Shown: one piece after another, positions 14,922 to 24,193 of the stretch
Position numbering within the stretch: position 1 is the first letter of the stretch
Layout of the letters: every line of letters starts with the position of its first letter
DNA from: Mycobacterium shinjukuense
GTDB lineage: Bacteria > Actinomycetota > Actinomycetes > Mycobacteriales > Mycobacteriaceae
DNA length: 64,000 nucleotides
Assembly: GCF_010730055.1 (NCBI RefSeq)
Contig: NZ_AP022575.1
Location: 3,534,001-3,598,000 of the forward strand
Direction: 5' to 3'
Notes under the pieces: generated by a model
The model's database searches: none
Told to the model about the DNA's origin: nothing
The model's input: only the letters and a program-made list of their open reading frames with translations
Program-made: the position numbers and the translations under genes

Positions 14922-17900
14922 GTGGCGCCGTTGTCACGCACGTGGTTGCTGGTGGTCGGCGCCGTCGCGTTGGCGCTGACGTTCGCCCAATCGCCCGGGC
15001 ACGTCTCCCCCGACACCAAGCTGGACCTCACCGCCAACCCGCTGCGGTTTTTGGCGCGTGCGACCAACCTGTGGAACAGCGACCTGCCATTCGGCCAAGC
15101 GCAGAACCAGGCCTATGGCTACCTGTTTCCACATGGCACCTTCTTCGTGGTCGGCCATCTGCTGGGAGTGCCGGGGTGGGTCACTCAGCGACTGTGGTGG
15201 GCGGTCCTGCTCACGGCCGGTTTCTGGGGCCTGCTGCGGGTCGCCGAGGCGCTGGGCGTCGGCACCGCGTCGTCGCGGGTGGTCGGTTCCGTGGCGTTCG
15301 CGCTGTCGCCACGGGTGCTGACCACCCTGGGATCGATCTCGTCGGAAACCCTGCCGATGATGCTGGCGCCGTGGGTGCTGTTGCCCACGATCCTGGCGCT
15401 GCGCGGGACTTCGGGCCGCCCGGTGCGGGCGCTGGCGGCCCAAGCCGGGCTGGCGGTGGCGCTGATGGGCGCGGTCAACGCCATCGCGACGCTGGCCGGT
15501 TGCCTGCCCGCGGTGATCTGGTGGGCCGGTCACCGGCCGAATCGGTCGTGGTGGCGCTACACCGGGTGGTGGCTGGCGGCGTTGGCGCTGGCCACATCGT
15601 GGTGGGTGGTGGCGCTGATGCTGCTGCGCGACGTCAGCCCGCCGTTCCTGGACTTCATCGAATCCTCCGGCGTGACCACACAGTGGTCGTCGCTGGTGGA
15701 GGTGCTACGTGGCACCGACAGCTGGACGCCGTTCGTGGCGCCGAATGCGACCGCGGGCGCGCCGCTGGTCACCGGATCGGTGGCCGTCTTAGGCACCTGC
15801 CTGGTCGCAGCGGCCGGCCTGGCCGGGCTGGCCATCCCCGCAATGCCGGCGCGCGGGCGGCTGGTGACGATGCTGCTGACCGGGGTGGTGCTGCTCACCG
15901 TCGGCTACAGCGGCGGGCTTGGGTCGCCGGTCGCCCACCAGGTGCAGGCATTCCTGGACGCCGGCGGCACTCCGCTGCGCAACGTGCACAAGGTGGGGCC
16001 GGTGATCCGGCTCCCGCTGGCGCTGGGGTTCGCGGGGTTGCTGGGTCGGATACCGCTGCCGGGGAGCGCGCCGAGGTCGGTGTGGCTGCGTGCGTTCGCT
16101 CACCCTGAGCGCGACAAGCGAGTAGCGGTGGCGGTGGTAGCCCTGACGGCGTTGATGGTGAGCACTTCGCTGGCGTGGACCGGTCGGCTGACCCCGCCCG
16201 GCACGTTCAGCGCGATACCGCGATATTGGCGTGACGCCGCCGACTGGCTCAGCGCACACAATGCGGCGAAGCCCACTCCCGGGCGGGTGCTGGTGGTCCC
16301 CGGCGCGCCGTTCGCCACCCAGGTGTGGGGCACCAGCCACGACGAGCCACTGCAGGTGCTGGGCGACGGCCCGTGGGGCGTGCGCGACTCCATTCCGCTG
16401 ACCCCGCCGCAGACCATCCGCGCGCTGGACTCGGTGCAACGGCTGCTCGCTGCCGGCCGGCCGTCGGCGGGGCTGGCCGATACCCTTGCCCGCCAAGGCA
16501 TTTCCTATGTCGTAGTGCGCAACGACCTGGATCCCGAATCCTCGCGGTCGGCGCGTCCGATCCTGGTGCACAGGGCGATCGCCGGATCGCCGGGGCTGGC
16601 GAAGGAGGCCGAGTTCGGCACGCCGGTCGGGCCCGGTTCGCTGGCGGGTTTTGTGGCCGACAGCGGTCTGCGCCCGCGGTATCCGGCCGTCGAGATCTAC
16701 CGGGTGCGGGTGACGGGCAACCCTGGGGCGCCCTACTTCGCCGACGTCGACCAGCTGGCCCGCGTCGACGGCGGACCCGAGGTGCTGCTGCGTCTCGACG
16801 AACGCCGCCGGCTGCTGGGCCAGCCAGCGCTGGGGCCGGTGCTGATGACCGCGGATGCTCGGGCCTCCGGTCTGCCGGCCCCCCTGGTCACCGTCACCGA
16901 CACCCCGGTGGCCCGCGAGACCGACTACGGCCGGGTGGATCAGCACTCGTCGGCGATCCGGGCGCCCGGCGACGCCCGGCACACCTACAACAGGGTCCCC
17001 GACTATCCGGCGCCGGGCGCGACGTTGGTCGTCGGCGGGTGGTCCGGGGGCCGGATCACGGCGTCCAGCTCGTCCGCGGATGCCACCGCCATGCCCGATG
17101 TCGCGCCGGCGACCTCGCCCGCCGCCGCCGTCGACGGGGACCCGGCGACCGCGTGGGTGTCCAATGCGCTGCAGGCCGCCGTCGGGCAGTGGCTGCGGGT
17201 GGACTTCGACCATCCGGTGAGCAACGCCGTCATCACCGTGACCCCCAGCGCGACCGCCGTCGGCGCCCAGGTCCGCCGCATCCTGATCGAGACCGCCAAC
17301 GGCAGCACCACCCTGCGGTTCGACGAGACCGGCAAACCGCTCACCGCGGCGCTGCCGTACGGCGAAACCCCCTGGGTGCGCGTCACCGCGGCCGCCACCG
17401 ACGACGGGTCCGCCGGTGTCCAGTTCGGTATCACCGATCTGGCGATCACCCAATACGATGCGTCCGGGTTCGCCCATCCGGTCCAGCTGCGACATACCGC
17501 GCTGGTTCCCGGGCCGCCGCCCGGCTCGGCGATCGCGGGCTGGGACCTGGGCTCGGAACTGTTGGGCAGACCAGGCTGTGCGCCGGGACCCGACAGCGTG
17601 CGCTGCGCCGCGTCGATGGCCCTGGCACCCGAAGAGCCGGTCACTCTCAGCCGCACGCTGACCGTGCCGACCCCGGTATCGGTAACCCCGACGGTGTGGG
17701 TGCGGCCGCGGCAGGGCCCCAAGCTGGCCGATCTGATCGCCGAGCCCGACACGACCCGGGCCAACGGTGATTCCGACCTGGTCGACATCCTCGGCTCCGC
17801 GTACGCGGCCACCGATGGCGACCCGGCCACCGCGTGGACCGCGCCGCAACGAGTGGTGCAACGCAAGACCCCGCCGACGCTGACGCTCCGACTCCCCCGG

Positions 17901-19127
17901 CGCACCGAGGTGACCGGACTGCGCGTGCTCCCCAGCCGGTCGGCCGTGCCCGCCCACCCCACGATGCTGGCCGTCGACCTGGGCGGCGGGCCCCAGGTGC
18001 GCGCGGTGAATCCGAACTCCGGACCTCAGACCCTGGCTCTGCAGCCGCGCGTCACCGACACGGTCTCGCTCAGCCTGCTCGACTGGGACGACGTCATCGA
18101 CCGCAACGCGCTGGGTTTCGATCAGCTCAAGCCGCCCGGGCTAGCCGAGGTCGAGGTGCTGGGCGCCGACGGCAATCCGGTGGCACCCGCCGACGCCGCC
18201 GGTAACCGAGCGCGGGAGATCACCGTCGACTGCGACCACGGCCCGGTCATCGCGATGTCGGGCCGGTTTGTGCACACCTGGATCCGGACCACGGTCGGCG
18301 CGCTGCTGGACGGTGAGCCGGTGCCCGCGGTCACCTGCGACGGCGATCCGATCGCGCTGCCCGCGGGGCAGCAGGAGTTGTTGATCAGCCCGGGCGCGGA
18401 GTTTGTGGTGGACGGTGTCCGGCTTTCTGTAGTAGGCGCGGACGAATTTCCCGGTGCCACACCTATTCCCGCTGATACCGGTGCATGGGGTCCGTCCCAC
18501 CGCGAGGTACGGGCGGCCGCGTCGGCCACCGCCCGGGTGCTGGTGATACCGGAGAGCATCAACCCGGGTTGGGTGGCGCGCACCGGCACCGGGGTTCGGC
18601 TGACGCCCGTCGCCGTCAACGGATGGCAGCAGGGCTGGGTGGTGCCCGCGGGGGACCCCGGCATCATCACGCTGACGTTCGCCTCCAACTCGCTGTACCG
18701 GGCGGGTCTGGCGGTGGGGCTGGCCCTGCTGCCGCTGCTTGCGTTGCTGACCTTGTGGCGGGGGCGGCGCCAGGCCGACGACCCACCTTCACGGCCCTGG
18801 ACGCCCGGCTACTGGGCCGTGGCAGCGGTGCTGGGTGCCGGTGCGGCGATCGCCGGCGTGGCCGGGGTGGTGGTGGTCGGCGCGGCGCTTGGTCTGCAGT
18901 ACGCGTTGCGCCACCGACAGCGGCTGCGCGACGGGGTGACCGCCGTGCTGAGTGCGGGTGGGCTGATCTTGGCCGGGGCGGTGTTGTCCCGCCATCCATG
19001 GCGTTCGGTCGAGGGCTACGCCGGGCACTGGGCGAGCGTTCAACTGCTGGCACTGATTTCGCTCGCGGCGGTGGCCGCATCCGTGGTGCTGCGCGCCCGT
19101 CGGGTGGACCGCTCGAGCGAGGACTGA
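14922..19127 (+). CDS. aftD: alpha-(1->3)-arabinofuranosyltransferase AftD
   Basis: This 1401-residue GT-C membrane glycosyltransferase uses decaprenyl-phospho-arabinose to branch arabinan of arabinogalactan and lipoarabinomannan. The N-terminal half is polytopic, with GT-C features such as SPDTKLDLTANPLRFL in the first extracytoplasmic loop and many helices to about residue 420. A large periplasmic region with repeated F5/8-type or CBM-like domains follows (for example DGDPATAWVSNALQAAVGQW and a second DGDPATAWTAPQ). Four or so helices close the C-terminus near residues 1250-1390. Length matches Rv0236c (1400 aa). The GTG at 14922 is the first start in frame and gives MAPLSRTWLL, as recalled for the family. 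Confidence 0.96.
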   Translation: MAPLSRTWLLVVGAVALALTFAQSPGHVSPDTKLDLTANPLRFLARATNLWNSDLPFGQAQNQAYGYLFPHGTFFVVGHLLGVPGWVTQRLWWAVLLTAGFWGLLRVAEALGVGTASSRVVGSVAFALSPRVLTTLGSISSETLPMMLAPWVLLPTILALRGTSGRPVRALAAQAGLAVALMGAVNAIATLAGCLPAVIWWAGHRPNRSWWRYTGWWLAALALATSWWVVALMLLRDVSPPFLDFIESSGVTTQWSSLVEVLRGTDSWTPFVAPNATAGAPLVTGSVAVLGTCLVAAAGLAGLAIPAMPARGRLVTMLLTGVVLLTVGYSGGLGSPVAHQVQAFLDAGGTPLRNVHKVGPVIRLPLALGFAGLLGRIPLPGSAPRSVWLRAFAHPERDKRVAVAVVALTALMVSTSLAWTGRLTPPGTFSAIPRYWRDAADWLSAHNAAKPTPGRVLVVPGAPFATQVWGTSHDEPLQVLGDGPWGVRDSIPLTPPQTIRALDSVQRLLAAGRPSAGLADTLARQGISYVVVRNDLDPESSRSARPILVHRAIAGSPGLAKEAEFGTPVGPGSLAGFVADSGLRPRYPAVEIYRVRVTGNPGAPYFADVDQLARVDGGPEVLLRLDERRRLLGQPALGPVLMTADARASGLPAPLVTVTDTPVARETDYGRVDQHSSAIRAPGDARHTYNRVPDYPAPGATLVVGGWSGGRITASSSSADATAMPDVAPATSPAAAVDGDPATAWVSNALQAAVGQWLRVDFDHPVSNAVITVTPSATAVGAQVRRILIETANGSTTLRFDETGKPLTAALPYGETPWVRVTAAATDDGSAGVQFGITDLAITQYDASGFAHPVQLRHTALVPGPPPGSAIAGWDLGSELLGRPGCAPGPDSVRCAASMALAPEEPVTLSRTLTVPTPVSVTPTVWVRPRQGPKLADLIAEPDTTRANGDSDLVDILGSAYAATDGDPATAWTAPQRVVQRKTPPTLTLRLPRRTEVTGLRVLPSRSAVPAHPTMLAVDLGGGPQVRAVNPNSGPQTLALQPRVTDTVSLSLLDWDDVIDRNALGFDQLKPPGLAEVEVLGADGNPVAPADAAGNRAREITVDCDHGPVIAMSGRFVHTWIRTTVGALLDGEPVPAVTCDGDPIALPAGQQELLISPGAEFVVDGVRLSVVGADEFPGATPIPADTGAWGPSHREVRAAASATARVLVIPESINPGWVARTGTGVRLTPVAVNGWQQGWVVPAGDPGIITLTFASNSLYRAGLAVGLALLPLLALLTLWRGRRQADDPPSRPWTPGYWAVAAVLGAGAAIAGVAGVVVVGAALGLQYALRHRQRLRDGVTAVLSAGGLILAGAVLSRHPWRSVEGYAGHWASVQLLALISLAAVAASVVLRARRVDRSSED

Positions 19128-19211
19128 ATCGATCTTGGCTACCGGTTTTCCGGCTGGTTGACTGGACGTGCGGGTTGACATGGAGACGCCGTCATCCGAG
19201 GAGTTGCGGCC

Positions 19212-20651
19212 ATGGGATGGTTTTCGGCACCCGACTACTGGCTGGGCCGATGGCTGCTGGAGCGCGGCACGGCGACCATCTATCTGATTGCGTTCGTCGC
19301 GGCTGCTCGGCAGTTCCGACCACTCATCGGGGAACGCGGGATGCTACCGGTCCCAGCGTATTTGGAGGGGCGATCCTTCTGGCGAACTCCGAGCCTGTTT
19401 CATCTGCACTACTCCGATCGGCTGTTCGCAGGCGTCTCGTGGTTGGGCGCGGCGGTGGCGGCGGCGATCGTCGCCGGTGCCGCCGACCTTGCGCCGTTGT
19501 GGGCGGCGATGCTGATGTGGTTGACGCTGTGGGTGCTCTACCTGTCGATCGTCAACGTCGGGCAGACGTGGTACGGGTTTGGCTGGGAGTCCTTGTTACT
19601 CGAAACCGGATTCCTGATGATCTTCCTGGGCAACGGCCGAATTGCCCCACCATTGCTGACGTTGTGGCTGGCGCGCTGGCTGCTGTTCCGGGTCGAGTTT
19701 GGCGCCGGACTGATCAAGCTGCGCGGCGACCCGTGCTGGCGGAACCTGACATGCCTGTACTACCACCACGAAACTCAGCCGATGCCCGGGCCGCTGAGCT
19801 GGTTCTTCCATCATCTGCCCAAGCCGCTGCACCGGATTGAGGTGGCGGGCAACCATTTTGCCCAGCTGGTAGTCCCGTTTGGGTTGTTTGCTCCGCAACC
19901 GGTGGCGAGCGTGGCCGCGGCGATCGTCATCGTCACCCAGCTGTGGTTGGTGGCGTCCGGAAACTTCGCCTGGCTGAACTGGCTGACAATCATTCTGGCG
20001 TGCGGCACCATCGACGACGCGTCGGCCGCGGCGTTGGTGCCGATCCCGACGCACTCGCCTGTTTCGGGCCCGCCACTGTGGTTCGCCGTACTGGTGATGG
20101 CGTTCACGGTGACGGTGCTGGTTCTGAGCTATTGGCCGGTGCGCAACATGGCGTCGTCGCGCCAGCGAATGAACATGTCGTTCAACCCCTTTCATTTGGT
20201 GAACACCTATGGCGCATTCGGCAGCATCGGGCGGATCCGTCATGAGGTGGTGATCGAAGGCACCGATGAGGCTGAGATCACCGAGCACACGGTGTGGAAG
20301 GAGTACGGGTTCAAGGGCAAGCCCGGTGCCGTGCGGCGGCTGCCACCGCAATGGGCCCCCTATCATCTGCGGTTGGATTGGCTGATGTGGTTCGCCGCCA
20401 TCTCGCCGGGGTATGCGCTGCCGTGGATGACGCCGCTGCTGACGCGGCTATTGCGCAACGATCCACCGACACTGCGCCTGCTGCGCCACAATCCGTTCCC
20501 CGACGCCCCGCCCCGGTATGTGCGGGCCCAGCTCTACGAGTACCGGTTCACGACGGCAGCCGAGCTGCGGCGCGATCACGCATGGTGGCATCGCACGCTG
20601 GTTGGGCACTATGTCCCGCCGGTGTCGCTGCGGAAGGTCCGGCACGGGTGA
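19212..20651 (+). CDS. lipase maturation factor-like (LMF family) membrane protein (Rv0235c-like)
   Basis: This 479-residue polytopic protein resembles the LMF family, named after the vertebrate ER lipase chaperone. Family features are the N-terminal FSAPDYWLGRWLLERGTA, the QTWYGFGWESLLLETGFL segment, and RVEFGAGLIKLRGDPCWRNL. The C-terminal soluble part has FKGKPGAVRRLPPQWAPYH and RLDWLMWFAAI. About eight hydrophobic helices are visible. The ATG at 19212 follows CGAGGAG at about 19197. It follows aftD by 84 bp, same strand, as in M. tuberculosis. Role in actinobacteria is unknown. A link to envelope assembly is inferred from neighbours. Confidence 0.88.
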   Translation: MGWFSAPDYWLGRWLLERGTATIYLIAFVAAARQFRPLIGERGMLPVPAYLEGRSFWRTPSLFHLHYSDRLFAGVSWLGAAVAAAIVAGAADLAPLWAAMLMWLTLWVLYLSIVNVGQTWYGFGWESLLLETGFLMIFLGNGRIAPPLLTLWLARWLLFRVEFGAGLIKLRGDPCWRNLTCLYYHHETQPMPGPLSWFFHHLPKPLHRIEVAGNHFAQLVVPFGLFAPQPVASVAAAIVIVTQLWLVASGNFAWLNWLTIILACGTIDDASAAALVPIPTHSPVSGPPLWFAVLVMAFTVTVLVLSYWPVRNMASSRQRMNMSFNPFHLVNTYGAFGSIGRIRHEVVIEGTDEAEITEHTVWKEYGFKGKPGAVRRLPPQWAPYHLRLDWLMWFAAISPGYALPWMTPLLTRLLRNDPPTLRLLRHNPFPDAPPRYVRAQLYEYRFTTAAELRRDHAWWHRTLVGHYVPPVSLRKVRHG

Positions 20652-20679
20652 TCGGTCAGCTCCCCGGAAATCTCCCGTC

Positions 20680-21750
20680 GCGCAGTACTTTTGATAGAAG
20701 ACGGCTTCGGCGCCGACAGATGATGGACCTCGCAGTAATAGCCGCCCACCGTACAGCCCGGGGCGCTGCACCCACGCTCGTTGGCGTACAAGACTATTCG
20801 CTGGGCCGGGGAGGCCAACCGCTTGCTGTGATACAGCGCCAGCGCCTTACCGTGATCAAACACCGCCAGATGGTGCCGGGCGTGGCGGGCCAGCCGGATC
20901 ACATCGCTCATCGGCAGCAGGCTGCCCCCGCCGGTCAGGGCGGTGCCGGCGGCGGCCTCCGCCTCGGCCAACGTGGTGGTCACGATGATGCTGGCCGGCA
21001 GGCCGTTGTGTTGGCCCAGCTTGCCGCAGACCAACAGCGCGCAGCCCGGCGTTGAGCCCATCGTGGTGGCGTTGGGCCGTGCTGCGGGTATCGGAGTCGA
21101 TGGCCCGCTGCGACGGTGTGCCGTCCACGCACGGGGCCTGGTCGGCGGGGTTGCCCATGCCGGGGGCGGCCAGCTTGGCCCACACCGCCTCCACGGTGGC
21201 CCGGGCCTTGCGGGGTGAGCCAGCCGCGCAGCCCCGACATGCCATCGGCGCCCTGTGCGCCCAGGGTGATGCCGCGCCGGCGGGCCCGGTCCTCATCACG
21301 GTAATTCCCGTCGGGGTTGCGGCAGTCGGCGAGTTTGTCGGCCAGCCCGGCCAGTTGTTCGGGGCGAAACCGGGTGCCTTTTTGGCCGGCGTGGCCTCCG
21401 CGCAGTGGCGGGTGGGCGCATCGACCCAGCCGGGCAGCCGGTGGGAGAACCGGCGAATCACCCCGATCTGGCCGGTGCCCAACGTGCCGGCGCGGTGGGC
21501 GGCGGCGCTGGCCGCCAACACCGGCGCCAGCGGCTGGCCGGTCAGCGCGCGCCGCGGCCCAACTCGGCGGCCTCGGCGCTGCGGCGGGCGCGCCCTGCGA
21601 CGGCTGAAACCACAGTGGCACAAGTGATTTCAGCATCAGAGCCACGCTTGAACGCATTGCTGATCGGACCAAACATCGACACCAGGTCGACATTCTGGTG
21701 GGACTCCGGGTACCGTGATCCCGGCCGACCTGCGCTGAGCGCCCGACCAG
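20680..21750 (-). pseudogene. frameshifted DUF222/HNH endonuclease gene (13E12 repeat type)
   Basis: Three minus-strand frames together give one decayed protein. The order from the N-terminal side is RFRPEQLAGLADKLADC then DEDRARRRGITLGAQGADGM in one frame, APGMGNPADQAPCVDGTPSQ and AIDSDTRSTAQRHHDGLNAG in a second, and VCGKLGQHNGLPASIIVTTT then ASPAQRIVLYANERGCSAPG and YYCEVHHLSAP in a third. These are hallmarks of the REP13E12 family (DUF222 plus HNH nuclease). The HNH motif is cut right after HHL and the N-terminus is missing. The family is multicopy in mycobacteria and associated with prophage-like integration sites. It fills the gap between the LMF gene and gabD1. Confidence 0.85.
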
Positions 21751-21790
21751 CAACGCGATGAACGCCGCCGCCGGGTAGCCCGAGGAGACA

Positions 21791-21806
21791 GATAACCGTC
21801 GTTATC
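21791..21806. promoter_or_regulatory. palindrome upstream of gabD1
   Basis: GATAACCGTCGTTATC has perfect 6-bp arms around CGTC, 117 bp before the gabD1 start and just beyond the nuclease relic. It looks like an operator. No adjacent regulator gene is present. Confidence 0.35.
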
Positions 21807-21922
21807 CATCCACTAGGTCATCGGCCCAGCGGCAGTATTGATGCGGCACCTCCCTCCCGCGAGGCTGGTGGCAGGCTGGATAGGGAAGTTTCACGAACCC
21901 ACCCGAGCGTAAGGACGTCAGC

Positions 21923-23299
21923 GTGCCCATCGCCACGATCAACCCGGCCACCGGGGAGACAGTCAAGACCTTCACCGCGGCAACCGACGAGGAAGTCGAC
22001 GCCGCGATAGCCCGCGCCTACCACCGGTTCCACGACTACCGTCGCAACACCACCTTCGCCCAGCGGGCCCGGTGGGCCCACGCCACCGCCGACCTGCTGG
22101 AGGCCGAGGCCGACGAAGCGGCCGCGCTGATGACCCTCGAGATGGGCAAGACGCTGGCGTCGGCCAAGGCGGAAGCACTCAAATGCGCCAAGGGTTTTCA
22201 TTACTACGCTGACAATGCCGAGACACTGCTGGCCGACGAGCCGGTGGACACGGCCAAAGTCGGCGCGTCCCGGGCATACAGCCGCTACCAACCACTCGGG
22301 GTGGTGCTGGCCGTGATGCCCTGGAACTTCCCGCTGTGGCAGGCCGTCCGGTTCGCCGCGCCGGCCCTGATGGCCGGCAACGTCGGCCTCCTCAAGCACG
22401 CCTCGAACGTACCGCAGTGCGCGTTATACCTGGCCGACGTCATCGCCCGCGGCGGCTTCCCGGACGGTTGCTTCCAGACACTGCTCGTGACCTCCAACGC
22501 CGTCGAGCGCATCCTGCGCGATCCGCGGGTCGCGGCGGCCACCCTTACCGGCAGCGAGCCGGCCGGCCAATCCGTCGGCGCCATCGCCGGCGACGAAATC
22601 AAACCCACCGTGCTGGAACTCGGTGGCAGTGACCCGTTCATCGTGATGCCGTCCGCGGATCTGGACGCCGCGGTCAGCACGGCGGTCACCGCCCGGGTAC
22701 AGAACAACGGCCAATCCTGTATCGCCGCCAAGCGATTCATCGTCCACGCCGACATTTACGACGTTTTCGTCGAGAAGTTTGTCGAGGCGATGTCGGCACT
22801 CAAGGTTGGCGACCCGACCGACCCGCAGACCCAGGTCGGTCCGCTGGCCACCGAGCAGGGCCGCGACGAGATCGCCAAGCAGGTCGAGGACGCGGCCGCG
22901 GCCGGCGCGGTGATCCGTTGCGGCGGTGAGCGCCTCGACCGGCCGGGTTGGTTCTACCCGCCGACGGTGATCACCGACATCACCACGGACATGGCGCTGT
23001 ACACCGAAGAAGTGTTCGGCCCCGTCGCCTCGGTGTATCGGGCCGCCGACATTGACGAAGCCATCGAGATCGCCAACGCGACCACCTTTGGGCTGGGTTC
23101 CAACGCCTGGACCCGCGACGAGGCCGAGCAACAGCGCTTCATCGACGACATCGAGGCCGGGCAGGTCTTCATCAACGGGATGACGGTGTCTTACCCCGAA
23201 CTGCCATTCGGCGGTGTCAAGCGGTCAGGCTATGGGCGGGAGCTTTCGGCGCACGGGATCCGGGAGTTCTGCAACATCAAGACCGTCTGGGTCGGCTAG
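21923..23299 (+). CDS. gabD1: succinate-semialdehyde dehydrogenase GabD1
   Basis: This 458-residue aldehyde dehydrogenase (Rv0234c type) oxidises succinic semialdehyde to succinate with NADP+, feeding the TCA cycle. Motifs: LAVMPWNFPLWQAVRFAAPA near the cofactor pocket, the general-base Glu in VLELGGSDPFIV, the nucleophilic Cys in NNGQSCIAAKRFIV, EEVFGPVASVYR, and C-terminal ELPFGGVKRSGYGRELS. The GTG at 21923 has AAGGAC 7 bp upstream. Substrate choice rests on family resemblance. A related semialdehyde dehydrogenase role is possible. A strong hairpin follows the stop. Confidence 0.9.
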   Translation: MPIATINPATGETVKTFTAATDEEVDAAIARAYHRFHDYRRNTTFAQRARWAHATADLLEAEADEAAALMTLEMGKTLASAKAEALKCAKGFHYYADNAETLLADEPVDTAKVGASRAYSRYQPLGVVLAVMPWNFPLWQAVRFAAPALMAGNVGLLKHASNVPQCALYLADVIARGGFPDGCFQTLLVTSNAVERILRDPRVAAATLTGSEPAGQSVGAIAGDEIKPTVLELGGSDPFIVMPSADLDAAVSTAVTARVQNNGQSCIAAKRFIVHADIYDVFVEKFVEAMSALKVGDPTDPQTQVGPLATEQGRDEIAKQVEDAAAAGAVIRCGGERLDRPGWFYPPTVITDITTDMALYTEEVFGPVASVYRAADIDEAIEIANATTFGLGSNAWTRDEAEQQRFIDDIEAGQVFINGMTVSYPELPFGGVKRSGYGRELSAHGIREFCNIKTVWVG

Positions 23300-23316
23300 C
23301 GTTCCGCTCGCGAAGA

Positions 23317-23362
23317 GACGCAAAAGCCCCCGAAAACCAGTGGTTTTGGGGGCTTTTGCGTC
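23317..23362. terminator. 46-bp palindromic terminator after gabD1
   Basis: GACGCAAAAGCCCCC is followed by G, then AAAACCA-G-TGGTTTT, then the complement GGGGGCTTTTGCGTC. The near-perfect hairpin lies between convergent gabD1 and tetR. Its outer arms are identical to those of the palindrome at 35079-35136. Confidence 0.75.
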
Positions 23363-23402
23363 TGCTCGCGGCTAAGCCGTGCAGTGAGCGAGCCCGAACG
23401 TG

Positions 23403-24074
23403 TCATCTGACCTCCTCGGTGTTGCCGGCGAGTGTCGGCGAAAAAGCGGCGGCCAGCACGGCGACCAGCCGGCGCACGGCCAGCCCCGGCTGCTCCGGCG
23501 TGGGGTCGTCGAGCCCCAGGATCGGGTCCAGACCGCGGACATAGGGAGCCAACGCCAGATGCGGGAAGATCAGCAACATCAGCGATAACAACGCCTCGGT
23601 GTCAGCATCGGCGCACAGGTCACCCCGCGCCTGCGCGTCACGCACCAACGGCCGCAGCACTTGCAGGTAGTGCCGATGCATGACGCTTCGCACGCTGACG
23701 CGGGCGTCGGTGTCGGCCTCCAACGTCGCCGCGGCATGAAGTGCACGTTCGTGTGGATGCTCAGCGAAATAGGTAATCCAGGCGTCGAGCAGTTCGGTCA
23801 GGAACTCGAAGAACGGCCGAGTCGGGTCAAGCTCACGGATGGCCTCTTCGATGTAGTCACGCACCCGCTGACTGGCCACGTCGGCGATGTAGGCGTAGAG
23901 ATCGCGCTTGTCCGCGAAGTACTGAAACAGGCTTCCCTTGGCGACCCCGGCGCGCCGGGCGATGACGTTCAGGCTGCCGTTGGAGAATCCATGCGCCCCG
24001 AACTCGGCTTCGGCGGCCGCCACGATGGCCGCCCGACGAGCCGGGTCAACCCGCGCCCACGTCACCGTCGGCAT
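23403..24074 (-). CDS. TetR-family repressor (Rv0232-like)
   Basis: This 223-residue regulator has an N-terminal HTH at about residues 30-52 (GSLNVIARRAGVAKGSLFQY) with the usual YFADKRDLYAYIADV after it, and a helical effector domain. The ATG at 24074 lies 17 bp from a palindrome, ATGACC-N3-GGTCAT, that is probably its own operator. It follows fadE4 on the same strand with a 119-bp gap, as Rv0231-Rv0232 do. In M. tuberculosis the R2lox gene nrdB (Rv0233) comes next, but it is absent here and only the gabD1 hairpin follows. Confidence 0.92.
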   Translation of the reverse strand: MPTVTWARVDPARRAAIVAAAEAEFGAHGFSNGSLNVIARRAGVAKGSLFQYFADKRDLYAYIADVASQRVRDYIEEAIRELDPTRPFFEFLTELLDAWITYFAEHPHERALHAAATLEADTDARVSVRSVMHRHYLQVLRPLVRDAQARGDLCADADTEALLSLMLLIFPHLALAPYVRGLDPILGLDDPTPEQPGLAVRRLVAVLAAAFSPTLAGNTEEVR

Positions 24075-24091
24075 GGCGTCTCCTCACATCG

Positions 24092-24106
24092 ATGACCACT
24101 GGTCAT
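24092..24106. promoter_or_regulatory. candidate TetR operator
   Basis: ATGACCACTGGTCAT has perfect 6-bp arms around ACT, 17 bp upstream of the tetR start codon. No copy was found upstream of fadE4 or gabD1, so autoregulation is the simplest reading. Confidence 0.5.
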
Positions 24107-24193
24107 ACTACTGTGCGCCGCCGCACAGTCAACGTCAACGGCGACGGCTCAGGCGAGATCACACCGCGCGCAGCAACGGTCTACGGACACAAA

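Noticed and set aside
15789..17957. A 722-codon minus-strand frame inside aftD
   Set aside because: It is Arg/Gly/His-rich shadow sequence opposite a strongly supported gene, with no start signal or domain.
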